From an uncultured Lachnospiraceae bacterium (GTDB taxonomy: Bacteria; Bacillota_A; Clostridia; Lachnospirales; Lachnospiraceae): a DNA stretch of 38,537 nt. The notes below the pieces were generated by a model. It did no database searches, was not told the origin of the DNA, and saw only the letters and a program-made list of their open reading frames with translations. A program made the translations under genes and the position numbers. Below are positions 16,712 to 24,296 of the stretch, in pieces; within the stretch, counting starts at the first letter, position 1, and every line of letters starts with the position of its first letter. The stretch is from positions 120 through 38,656 of the forward strand of contig CAJUDN010000021.1 in assembly GCA_910585355.1 (NCBI GenBank). Reading direction: 5' to 3'.

Positions 16712-16975
16712 ACCGACGGTATACGCCCTAAGCAGGGCAATTCCTGCAGAGCGAAAGCGAGAGGCTGTATTCCCCCCAAGAATACAGCCCCTCTTCACGC
16801 TCAAAATACTTTACACTATACAGTTCGCCGAAACGATCCCCCTCTGATGCTGTTCACAGGCGTCCTGTGAGCGTAACAGCACATACCCATTTCAGACTGC
16901 CTGCAAAAATGGGGCATATGCTCTGACTCCAGAACAATAACCTTTACTATCAATGCTTATGTAATATAACACAAT
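16712..16975. other. Non-coding region with three hairpins downstream of tcdA
   Basis: No credible ORF. GGCTGTATTC/GAATACAGCC (16763-16772 and 16780-16789, seven-base loop) is a perfect 10-bp stem without a T-run, perhaps a 3'-end structure for tcdA. TGCTGTT-CACAGG-CGT-CCTGTG ending AACAGCA folds at 16848-16881. CCCATTT/AAATGGG pairs around 16886-16912. Confidence 0.6.
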
Positions 16976-17004
16976 TTGACAATTCCGTCAACGAATTTTA
17001 TAGT
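16976..17004 (+). promoter_or_regulatory. SigA-type promoter with long leader before spoVAF
   Basis: TTGACA (16976-16981), 17-bp spacer, TATAGT (16999-17004), close to consensus. The next coding start is spoVAF at 17246, giving a leader of about 235 nt with GC-rich stems (17040-17090) and a terminator-like TGCAT...ATGCA then TTTTT near 17098-17132. It may drive spoVAF or an independent short RNA. Confidence 0.7.
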
Positions 17005-17245
17005 AAAATTTGCACAAAACACATGGCTGTTCATAGCAGTTCCCGCCGGCCTGCGCCTCCGCTACGCCGGACGCACGAAAACATAGCCGCCGCAGAGTGC
17101 ATGGCCTGCCGTAAGGCAATTCTAAATGCATTTTTCCCAATAACGCAATACGAATAAATTTTTGCGGTTCGGGGTATCCTTTCCAGCAAACGGAAATGCC
17201 TGCACATGCAGGCAGATTGAATTTTCATTGGGAAAGGACAGTGTC

Positions 17246-18661
17246 ATGAAACTTTCATCAGACTTTCGAGCCAATATTTTACATTTCCACAAAATTCTGG
17301 ATGTTGATACCAATTTTGACATCGTATACCATACCTTAGAAATCGGCGGGAAGCAGGCCGTCATTTACTTTGTGGACGGTTTCACTAAGGACGAGGTGCT
17401 TCTGCGTTTAATGCAGGCATTCGCCTCCATAAAGCCGGAGGACATGCCCCAAACCGCCCATGATTTCTCTAAAAAGTATGTAAGTTACGGAGAAACCGGA
17501 CTGGAGGACGAGGACTCTGCCATCCTAATCCAGCTTTTTTCCGGCCTCTCCTGCATGTTCATCGACGGATACGACAAATGCATTACCATAGACTGCCGCA
17601 CCTATCCGGCCAGGGGCGTCACGGAACCAGAAAAGGACAAAGTGCTCCGCGGCTCCCGGGACGGCTTTGTGGAAACCCTGATCTTTAATACGGCTTTAAT
17701 CCGAAGGAGAATCCGCGATGTGAATTTCTCCGTGGAGATCATGCAGGCCGGCGAAAGCTCCCACACGGATATCGCCATCTGCTACATGAAAAAGCGGGTG
17801 GACGAAAACCTTCTTGCCACCATCAAAAAGCGCATTGAGAATCTCCATGTGGATGCCCTGACAATGAACCAGGAAAGCCTGGCGGAATGTCTCTTCCCCC
17901 ATAAGTGGTTCAATCCCTTTCCTAAGTTCCGTTTTTCTGAGCGGCCCGATACGGCGGCCGCATCCATTTTGGAAGGCAATATTATCATTCTCGTGGACAA
18001 TTCCCCCTCCTGCATGATTCTGCCCTCCTCTGTCTTTGACATTATTGAAGAGGCTGACGACTATTATTTCCCGCCAGTCACCGGAACCTATTTGCGGCTT
18101 TCCAGAATGACCGTTTCCTTCCTTACGCTCTTTTTAACCCCGGTCTGGCTTCTTCTCATGCAGAATCCCCAGTGGATTCCCGAATGGCTGGAATTCATCC
18201 AGATTGCTGACGAACAATTTGTCCCCCTGATCTGGCAGCTTTTAATTCTGGAATTTGCCATTGACGGACTGCGGCTCGCGGCTGTCAACACTCCAAGCAT
18301 GCTGACCACGCCTTTAAGCGTCATTGCCGGTATTGTCCTGGGAGAATATTCCGTAAAATCCGGATGGTTCAACTCAGAAACCATGCTGTACATGGCTTTC
18401 GTGACCATAGCAAACTATTCCCAGGCCAGCTTTGAAATGGGTTATGCCCTTAAATTCATGCGCGTCATTCTTTTGATTTTTACATCTCTGCTGAATCTCT
18501 GGGGATTTCTTTTGGGGACGATCCTCTGCGCTCTGGCTATCATCTTCAACAAAACCATCGCCGGAAAGAGCTACATCTACCCGCTAATTCCCTTTTCGTG
18601 GTCAGAATGCAAAAAACGCTTTTTCCGCGGGCGTCTTCCCCATACAGAAAAAGCGAACTAG
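17246..18661 (+). CDS. spoVAF: SpoVAF/GerA-family spore germination protein
   Basis: A 471-aa membrane protein of the GerA family A-subunit type, expected in the inner membrane of the spore. The N-terminal soluble half (about 1-275) contains TALIRRRIRD and SSHTDIAICYMKK, family landmarks, followed by RPDTAAASILEG and ADDYYFPPVTGTYLRL, which favour SpoVAF over a GerA receptor. The C-terminal half has about five membrane segments. The frame is open from 17162, but AAAGGA lies nine bases before ATG 17246. SpoVAF genes normally follow spoVAE; here it stands alone. Its TAG stop is the first bases of a palindromic repeat. Confidence 0.85.
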   Translation: MKLSSDFRANILHFHKILDVDTNFDIVYHTLEIGGKQAVIYFVDGFTKDEVLLRLMQAFASIKPEDMPQTAHDFSKKYVSYGETGLEDEDSAILIQLFSGLSCMFIDGYDKCITIDCRTYPARGVTEPEKDKVLRGSRDGFVETLIFNTALIRRRIRDVNFSVEIMQAGESSHTDIAICYMKKRVDENLLATIKKRIENLHVDALTMNQESLAECLFPHKWFNPFPKFRFSERPDTAAASILEGNIIILVDNSPSCMILPSSVFDIIEEADDYYFPPVTGTYLRLSRMTVSFLTLFLTPVWLLLMQNPQWIPEWLEFIQIADEQFVPLIWQLLILEFAIDGLRLAAVNTPSMLTTPLSVIAGIVLGEYSVKSGWFNSETMLYMAFVTIANYSQASFEMGYALKFMRVILLIFTSLLNLWGFLLGTILCALAIIFNKTIAGKSYIYPLIPFSWSECKKRFFRGRLPHTEKAN

Positions 18662-18821
18662 AGCGTGTCTGAAAATTGCTTTCCGCCAGATGTGCGTCAC
18701 AGTTTGTGGGAAATTAGGTCCGAATGAGGGAGGCGTAGTGGGCTACGTTGACCGAATGAGGGCCAAATTTCCCGCAAAGTGGGGCGTGCAGATGATGGGA
18801 ATGAATTTTCAGACACGCTCT
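18660..18821. mobile_element. 162-bp full-length palindromic (MITE-like) element
   Basis: Terminal arms AGAGCGTGTCTGAAAATT (18660-18677) and its exact complement (18804-18821) give 18 perfect terminal base pairs; the interior is also an imperfect palindrome, with GTGGGAAATT facing AATTTCCCGC and repeated CCGAATGAGGG boxes around the centre. No ORF. It begins on the spoVAF stop codon (18659-18661). A half copy is at 10203-10254 and an end fragment at 29615-29630. No transposase or clear target duplication is visible. Confidence 0.8.
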
Positions 18822-18866
18822 GGTACTCTGTCCAGTTCTATGATATACTAAAAGAAACTTGTACAT

Positions 18867-18888
18867 CGTTTGGCAAATAACCTGGCCA
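18867..18888. promoter_or_regulatory. Inverted repeat TTTGGC-N10-GCCAAA upstream of the creatininase gene
   Basis: Six-base arms with a ten-base spacer, about 150 bp before the creatininase start. The layout could serve as a repressor operator, but nothing ties it to a known regulator. Confidence 0.3.
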
Positions 18889-18990
18889 AATACGCAGAAT
18901 GTTTTTCCGAGTAACTGGTTCCGTTATTTTAAGAAACGACGTACTTGTGACTGCGATGATGCAAAACAGTTACGGAAACTTAAAGTGTCC

Positions 18991-19012
18991 GGGGACAGTG
19001 CAGACTGTCCCC
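18991..19012. other. Hairpin GGGGACAGT / ACTGTCCCC in the creatininase leader
   Basis: A perfect 9-bp GC-rich stem with a GCAG loop, ending 27 nt before the start codon at 19040 and just before its AAGGAGG. No T-run, so an attenuator or repeat-derived stem rather than a terminator. Confidence 0.7.
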
Positions 19013-19039
19013 GCATCTTTCCAAAAAGGAGGCAGCTAT

Positions 19040-19798
19040 ATGTTTCTTGAACAAATTTCATGGGTACAGGCAAAAGAATATTTTGAACAGAAGGACATTG
19101 CCATCATTCCCGTCGGCAGCACGGAAAACCACGGCTCCCAGCTTGCACTGGGAACAGATTTCCTCATTCCGCGGGCCCTCTGCGAGCGAATGGACGACCG
19201 GCTGGGAATTCTCATCGCGCCCACAATCCCCTTCGGTGTCGCGGACCAACATGCCCGTTTTCCCGGAACCATCACCATCGGCTCCCAGGGTCTTTACGAT
19301 CTGGTCACCCGCGTGGCAGACCAGCTGTACGGCCACGGAATCCGTAAATTCGTCTTTTTAAACGGCCACGGCGGCAATACTCCTGTTCTTCAGGATGTCT
19401 GCCTTGACCTGGATAAAAAACACGCCCTGGGCTGCCTTTTAAACTGGTGGACTCTGGCCGGAGACATAAATCCCAAATGGAAGGGCGGCCATGGCGGCGG
19501 TGAAGAGACGGCAGCCATGCTGGCAATCAATCCTTCCTTTGTACATATGGAATATTTCATGCCCTTCGTGCCCAAAGACTTAAGCGAAGACCTTACCTTT
19601 GCCGGGGCCTTCCACGTATACTCCAACGGCATTTCCGTTCCTGTTCCCCGCCGGGTGGACCATTATTCTTCATGCGGCTGGTATGGTCCTGATTCCCCGG
19701 AAACGGCTACGGCAGAATGGGGCGAGGAAATGTTAAACGCCACCGCAGATTTCTGCGTGGATTTCATCCAGAAGTTTGAAAAAGTCCGAATCGCCTGA
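19040..19798 (+). CDS. Creatininase family protein
   Basis: Metal-dependent amidohydrolase of the creatininase/formamide-hydrolase fold, 252 aa. Metal-ligand motifs: PVGSTENHGSQLALGTD (Glu, His, Asp), FGVADQHARFPGTI, NGHGGNT and GHGGGEETAAML. The family includes creatininases, the riboflavin-pathway enzyme ArfB and mycofactocin MftE; the substrate here is unknown. A longer frame starts at 18899, but AAGGAGG just before ATG 19040 sets the start. It stands alone, ending one base from the converging ABC-F gene. Confidence 0.88.
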   Translation: MFLEQISWVQAKEYFEQKDIAIIPVGSTENHGSQLALGTDFLIPRALCERMDDRLGILIAPTIPFGVADQHARFPGTITIGSQGLYDLVTRVADQLYGHGIRKFVFLNGHGGNTPVLQDVCLDLDKKHALGCLLNWWTLAGDINPKWKGGHGGGEETAAMLAINPSFVHMEYFMPFVPKDLSEDLTFAGAFHVYSNGISVPVPRRVDHYSSCGWYGPDSPETATAEWGEEMLNATADFCVDFIQKFEKVRIA

Positions 19799-19799
19799 T

Positions 19800-21353
19800 T
19801 TAAAGTTTTAAGGACCACTGGCTCAAATCCCATACTTTAGATACCAGTCCGTCATAAAACTCCGGCTCATGGCAAATTAAAAGTACGGCGCCCTTATATT
19901 CCTTCAGGGCGCGCTTTAACTCTTCCTTGGCATCCGCGTCCAGATGGTTGGTGGGCTCGTCCAAGAGCAGGATATTTGTTTCCCTGTTGATTAACTTACA
20001 GAGTCTTACCTTAGCCTGCTCACCGCCGGAAAGGACGCGGACCTGGCTCTCAATGTTCTTTGTGGTCAGACCGCATTTGGCTAGGGCCGCCCGTACCTGA
20101 TACTGGGTGTAAGAGGGAAATTCTTTCCAGATTTCTTCGATACATGTGGTGGTATTTCCCGGCGCCATCTCCTGTTCAAAATAACCGATATGCAGGTAGT
20201 CCCCCAGCTCCACCGAACCGGACAGAGGCGGGATCAATCCCATAATACTCTTTAAAAGGGTGGTTTTTCCGATTCCGTTGGCCCCTGTGACGGCAATTTT
20301 TTCCCCTCTTTCCATAGAAAAATTTAAGGGTTTGGAAAGAGCCTCTTCGTAGCCGATCACCAGATCCCTGGTCTCGAAAATCATCTTTCCGGCGGCTCTG
20401 GCATTCAGAAAATGAAATTCCGGCTTAGGTTTTTCCCTTACCAGCTCAATGACCTCCATTTTATCCAGCTTCTTCTGTCTGGACATGGCCATATTTCTGG
20501 TAGCCACCCGCGCCTTGTTTCTCGCCACAAAATCCTGAAGTTCTGCAATTTCCTGCTGCTGGCGTTTATAAGCAGCCTCCAGCTGGCTCTTTTTCATCTC
20601 ATAAATCTCCAGGAATCTGTCATAATCTCCCACATAACGGTCTAACTTCTGATTCTCCATGTGGTAAATCAAATTCACCACGCTGTTTAAAAAAGGAATA
20701 TCATGGGAAATCAAAATAAAGGCATTCTCATATTCCTGAAGATACCGCTTAAGCCACTCAATATGCTGCACATCCAGATAATTGGTGGGCTCATCTAAAA
20801 GAAGAATATCCGGCTTTTCAAGCAGAAGCTTTCCAAGCAGCACCTTTGTTCTCTGGCCCCCGGACAGCTCGTCCACATCCTTATCCAGGCCGATTTCATC
20901 CAGACCAAAGGCATGTCCAATCTCCTCCACTTTAGAATCAATCACATAGAAATCATGGGCCATTAACAGATCCTGGATAGTTCCAAGCTCCTCCATCATG
21001 GCGTTCATTTCGTTCTCCGGCGCCCCTCCCATCCTGTCACAGATGGCATTCATCTTCTCTTCCATTTCAAATAGAAAGCCAAAGGCGCTTTTTAACACAT
21101 CCCGGATGGTCATTCCTTTCTCCAGAACCGTATGCTGGTCCAGGTATCCCACCCTGGCATTCTTTGCCCATTCCACTTTTCCCTCGTCCGGCATCAGTTT
21201 ATTCGTGATGATGCTCATGAAAGTGGATTTTCCTTCGCCGTTGGCGCCGATCAGTCCGATGTGTTCCCCCTTTAAAAGACGAAATGACACATCCGTAAAA
21301 ATAGCCCGGTCTCCAAACCCATGGCTTAAATGTTCAACGTTTAATATACTCAA
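19800..21353 (-). CDS. ABC-F family ATP-binding protein (YbiT/YkpA-like)
   Basis: Second ABC-F protein of the window, 517 aa, shorter than the first and lacking its C-terminal coiled coil. Domain 1: GANGEGKST, LSGGQ, LLDEPTNYLD. Domain 2: GANGIGKTT, LSGGEQ, LLDEPTNHLD. The interdomain linker (about 240-300) is rich in Lys/Gln and contains RQQQEIAELQDFVARNKA. It resembles the YbiT/YkpA branch thought to act at the ribosome. Start is TTG at 21353 with AAAGGAG nine bases upstream. It lies 206 bp downstream of guaB. Confidence 0.93.
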   Translation of the reverse strand: MSILNVEHLSHGFGDRAIFTDVSFRLLKGEHIGLIGANGEGKSTFMSIITNKLMPDEGKVEWAKNARVGYLDQHTVLEKGMTIRDVLKSAFGFLFEMEEKMNAICDRMGGAPENEMNAMMEELGTIQDLLMAHDFYVIDSKVEEIGHAFGLDEIGLDKDVDELSGGQRTKVLLGKLLLEKPDILLLDEPTNYLDVQHIEWLKRYLQEYENAFILISHDIPFLNSVVNLIYHMENQKLDRYVGDYDRFLEIYEMKKSQLEAAYKRQQQEIAELQDFVARNKARVATRNMAMSRQKKLDKMEVIELVREKPKPEFHFLNARAAGKMIFETRDLVIGYEEALSKPLNFSMERGEKIAVTGANGIGKTTLLKSIMGLIPPLSGSVELGDYLHIGYFEQEMAPGNTTTCIEEIWKEFPSYTQYQVRAALAKCGLTTKNIESQVRVLSGGEQAKVRLCKLINRETNILLLDEPTNHLDADAKEELKRALKEYKGAVLLICHEPEFYDGLVSKVWDLSQWSLKL

Positions 21354-21500
21354 TGATAAACTCCTTTATTTGTATACAAATCCATAGTCGTTTTCATGCC
21401 GCCGCATGCCAAAAGCTCCTGAGCCAGAGAATTTAACGCGGCAGGCGGGCGGACAGACAAGAGGTTCCGTCGCTTTTTCATTGCAGCGTATCAGGCAGAA

Positions 21501-21544
21501 CAGGCTGCCCGGCAGACGGTATCACCGCCCGGCCGTGCAGCCTG
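21501..21544. other. 44-bp GC-rich hairpin downstream of guaB
   Basis: Outer arms CAGGCTGC (21501-21508) and GCAGCCTG (21537-21544), with inner CCGG/CCGG and CGGT-ATC-ACCG pairing. No T-run on either strand. It lies 16 nt past the guaB stop and could be a 3'-stabilising or rho-type end structure. Confidence 0.65.
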
Positions 21545-21559
21545 TCCCCCTGATTTCTC

Positions 21560-23014
21560 TTATTCGTCAATGCTGTAATTGGGAGCTTCCTTGGTGATAT
21601 GGATATCATGAGGATGGCTCTCACGAAGCGCGGCGGCGGAAATCTTCACAAAATGGCTGTTTTCCTGAAGCTCTTTAATTGTCTGGGCGCCGCAGTATCC
21701 CATACCTGCCCGTAAGCCTCCTAACATCTGGAATACGGTATCTTCCACAAATCCCTTATATGCCACACGTCCCTCAACGCCTTCAGGAACCAGCTTCTTG
21801 GCATCGGTCTGGAAGTAACGGTCCTTGCTGCCGTTTTCCATGGCGGCGATGGAGCCCATGCCGCGGTATACTTTATATTTTCTTCCCTGATACAGCTCGA
21901 AATCTCCCGGACTCTCATCACATCCGGCAAACATACTTCCCATCATGCAGACGCTTCCGCCTGCTGCCAGAGCCTTTGTCACATCGCCGGAGTATTTGAT
22001 GCCGCCGTCTGCAATGATCGGAACGCCATACTCTCTGGCCACTTCATAGCAGTTCATAACCGCGGTAACCTGTGGTACGCCAATTCCCGCAACCACACGG
22101 GTGGTACAGATGGAACCAGGTCCGATCCCCACCTTAACGGCATCTACACCAGCTTCAATAAGGGCCTTTGTGGCAGCTCCCGTGGCCACATTTCCTGCAA
22201 TAACCTGCAGCTCGGGGAAGGCTTCTTTAATCATTTTCACGCAGCGGATTACGTTTGCAGAGTGTCCATGGGCCGAATCCAGCACGACCACGTCCACCTT
22301 CGCATTTACCAAAGCCTCCACACGGTCCAGCACGTTGGCGGTAATTCCAACGGCAGCGCCGCAGAGAAGTCTTCCATAGGTATCCTTTGCAGAGTTGGGA
22401 TACTTAATCTGCTTTTCAATATCTTTAATGGTTATGAGTCCCTTTAAATTGAAATCGTCATCCACAATCGGAAGCTTTTCCACCCTCGCCCTGGCAAGAA
22501 TCTTCTTTGCTTCCATCATGGTGATTCCCTCTTTTGCCGTAACCAGATTTTTGGAGGTCATGCATTCCTTAATCTTTTTGGAATAATCTTCCTCGAATTT
22601 TAGGTCACGGTTGGTGATTATTCCCACCAGCTTCCGATCTTCCGTGATCGGGACACCGGAAATACGGAATTTCGCCATCAGTTCATCGGCATCCTTTAAT
22701 GTATGTTCCGGGGACAAATAAAATGGGTCTGTGATAACTCCGTTTTCTGAACGCTTAACCTTATCAACTTCTTCTGCCTGTGCTTCAATCGACATGTTTT
22801 TGTGGATAATACCGATACCGCCCTGTCTTGCCATTGCGATGGCCATACGGTGCTCCGTAACCGTATCCATTCCCGCACTCATGAAAGGAATATTCAGCTT
22901 GATTTCTTTCGTCAGGTTTGTGGAAACATCAACCTGATTGGGAATTACTTCTGAATATGCCGGCACCAGCAGCACATCATCAAATGTAATGCCTTCTCCA
23001 ATGATCTTACCCAT
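21560..23014 (-). CDS. guaB: IMP dehydrogenase
   Basis: Oxidises IMP to XMP with NAD+, the committed step to GMP. At 484 aa it is the standard bacterial length if started at ATG 23014 (MGKIIGEGITFDDVLL); the frame extends upstream to 23047 without support, while GAGAGGG precedes 23014. The TIM barrel is interrupted by two CBS domains (about residues 90-205). The catalytic loop GIGPGSICTTR holds the active-site Cys, and the flap RYFQTDAKKLVPEGVEGRV is present. It has its own promoter. Neighbours are unrelated to purines. Confidence 0.97.
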   Translation of the reverse strand: MGKIIGEGITFDDVLLVPAYSEVIPNQVDVSTNLTKEIKLNIPFMSAGMDTVTEHRMAIAMARQGGIGIIHKNMSIEAQAEEVDKVKRSENGVITDPFYLSPEHTLKDADELMAKFRISGVPITEDRKLVGIITNRDLKFEEDYSKKIKECMTSKNLVTAKEGITMMEAKKILARARVEKLPIVDDDFNLKGLITIKDIEKQIKYPNSAKDTYGRLLCGAAVGITANVLDRVEALVNAKVDVVVLDSAHGHSANVIRCVKMIKEAFPELQVIAGNVATGAATKALIEAGVDAVKVGIGPGSICTTRVVAGIGVPQVTAVMNCYEVAREYGVPIIADGGIKYSGDVTKALAAGGSVCMMGSMFAGCDESPGDFELYQGRKYKVYRGMGSIAAMENGSKDRYFQTDAKKLVPEGVEGRVAYKGFVEDTVFQMLGGLRAGMGYCGAQTIKELQENSHFVKISAAALRESHPHDIHITKEAPNYSIDE

Positions 23015-23086
23015 TCTAAGGTTCCCTCTCTTTCTTATGTTTGTCAATAAGCTTCGTTTACGAACTCCATTTAAGTTATTTTTAAG

Positions 23087-23115
23087 AGTATATCAGCTTT
23101 GCATCGTTTCTGCAA
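23087..23115 (-). promoter_or_regulatory. SigA-type promoter of guaB
   Basis: TTGCAG (23110-23115), 17-bp spacer, TATACT (23087-23092) on the minus strand, 72 bp ahead of the guaB ATG. The leader is too short for a purine riboswitch and shows no such fold. Confidence 0.8.
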
Positions 23116-23225
23116 CAGGAGATTTGTTTTTTTCTTAAATGTTTTTTCTTAAATGTTACTGTTCACGCGAGGCGGCATCTTCTTGCCTGTTTTTATCCGT
23201 TTTTCCCCGCCCCGTGGATGTGACC

Positions 23226-24296
23226 TTAAATATACCCCTGCAAAGTCTTCAAAAACCGTTCGTTATCCTCACGTCTCTTAACGCAGATTCTGTAAAATCT
23301 TCCGTTTAACCCCCTGTAATCGTCGCAACACCGGATCAGGATTTTATGTTCCAGGAAATACCGGTAAAGCTCCCGTTCTCTTCTCCTTTCAGAGTCCTTA
23401 AAAAAGAGAAAATTGGCCCGGGAATCGAAAAGGGAAAAGCCCGCCTCCAAAAGGCCCCTCTCCAGATATTCCCGCTGACTTCTTAAAAGCTCCCGGGTAG
23501 CGCAAAGGTACTGATTCCTCCAGCCCCCAAAAGCGGCGCAGCCCGCGTACTGGGCCGGAATGGACACATTCCAGGGCTGGATAGAGCTTTCCATGGATTC
23601 CATAAGTCTTCTGTTCCCAAGAAAGCCATATCCCAGCCTGAGGCCCGCCATGGCAAAAATTTTCGTCATGGCGTGAAGCACAAAAAGGCCCTCGTTGCCC
23701 TTTGCCGCCTCATCCGCCACAGACAGGGCACCACCGTTTTCCAGAAAATCCAGAAAACACTCGTCCACCACGGCAAAAATCCCGTGAGCGTCGCAAAAAT
23801 CAAGAATTTCTTTCATATCCTCCCGCTCTGTCACTGTTCCCACAGGATTGGAAGGGTTGCACAGGAAAATTAACTGAGGCTCCTCCTTCTCCAGAAATTC
23901 CATGTATTCTTCCACAGGAAACCGGAATCCATCCTTCTCCTTTAAATAAAAAAAGCGGCAGTCCGTCCCCGCACATTTCAAGGCCGCCTCGTATTCTGTA
24001 AAGGACGGCGCCAGAAGAACGGCCTTTTTTGCCGCTGCCGCCCGGGCAATCCCGAAAATCAGCTCCGCCGCTCCGTTTCCGAATACGAGGCAGTCCTCCG
24101 GCACCTGATAATAATCTGCCGTAAGCGTCCTGAGCCTGCCGCATCGGCTGTCCGGGTAGCGGGCGCTTTCCAGAACACCTGCCATCGCTTCCTGCCTCAC
24201 GGCTTCCGGCATCCCAAGGGGATTGATATTGATAGAAAAATCCAGTTCTACCTGCCGGTTGCGGTATACATCTCCTCCGTGCTTATACTCCATCAT
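23226..24296 (-). CDS. cobD: CobD-like threonine-phosphate decarboxylase (class I aminotransferase fold)
   Basis: PLP enzyme of the HisC/CobD group, 356 aa, likely making (R)-1-amino-2-propanol phosphate for the nucleotide loop of cobamides. KHGGDVYR at the start, FSININPLGMP and FGNGAAELIF are CobD-like; CNPSNPVGTV, DECFLDF and the PLP lysine region MTKIFAMAGLRLGYG are aminotransferase-fold landmarks. The preferred ATG at 24296 overlaps the cobU stop as ATGA, with GGGGGAG upstream; a longer frame starts at 24332. HisC is the alternative, but the cobamide context favours CobD. Confidence 0.87.
   Translation of the reverse strand: MMEYKHGGDVYRNRQVELDFSININPLGMPEAVRQEAMAGVLESARYPDSRCGRLRTLTADYYQVPEDCLVFGNGAAELIFGIARAAAAKKAVLLAPSFTEYEAALKCAGTDCRFFYLKEKDGFRFPVEEYMEFLEKEEPQLIFLCNPSNPVGTVTEREDMKEILDFCDAHGIFAVVDECFLDFLENGGALSVADEAAKGNEGLFVLHAMTKIFAMAGLRLGYGFLGNRRLMESMESSIQPWNVSIPAQYAGCAAFGGWRNQYLCATRELLRSQREYLERGLLEAGFSLFDSRANFLFFKDSERRRERELYRYFLEHKILIRCCDDYRGLNGRFYRICVKRREDNERFLKTLQGYI

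Noticed and set aside
18660..18821. Autonomous insertion sequence
   Set aside because: Too short and with no ORF; at most a non-autonomous palindromic element.
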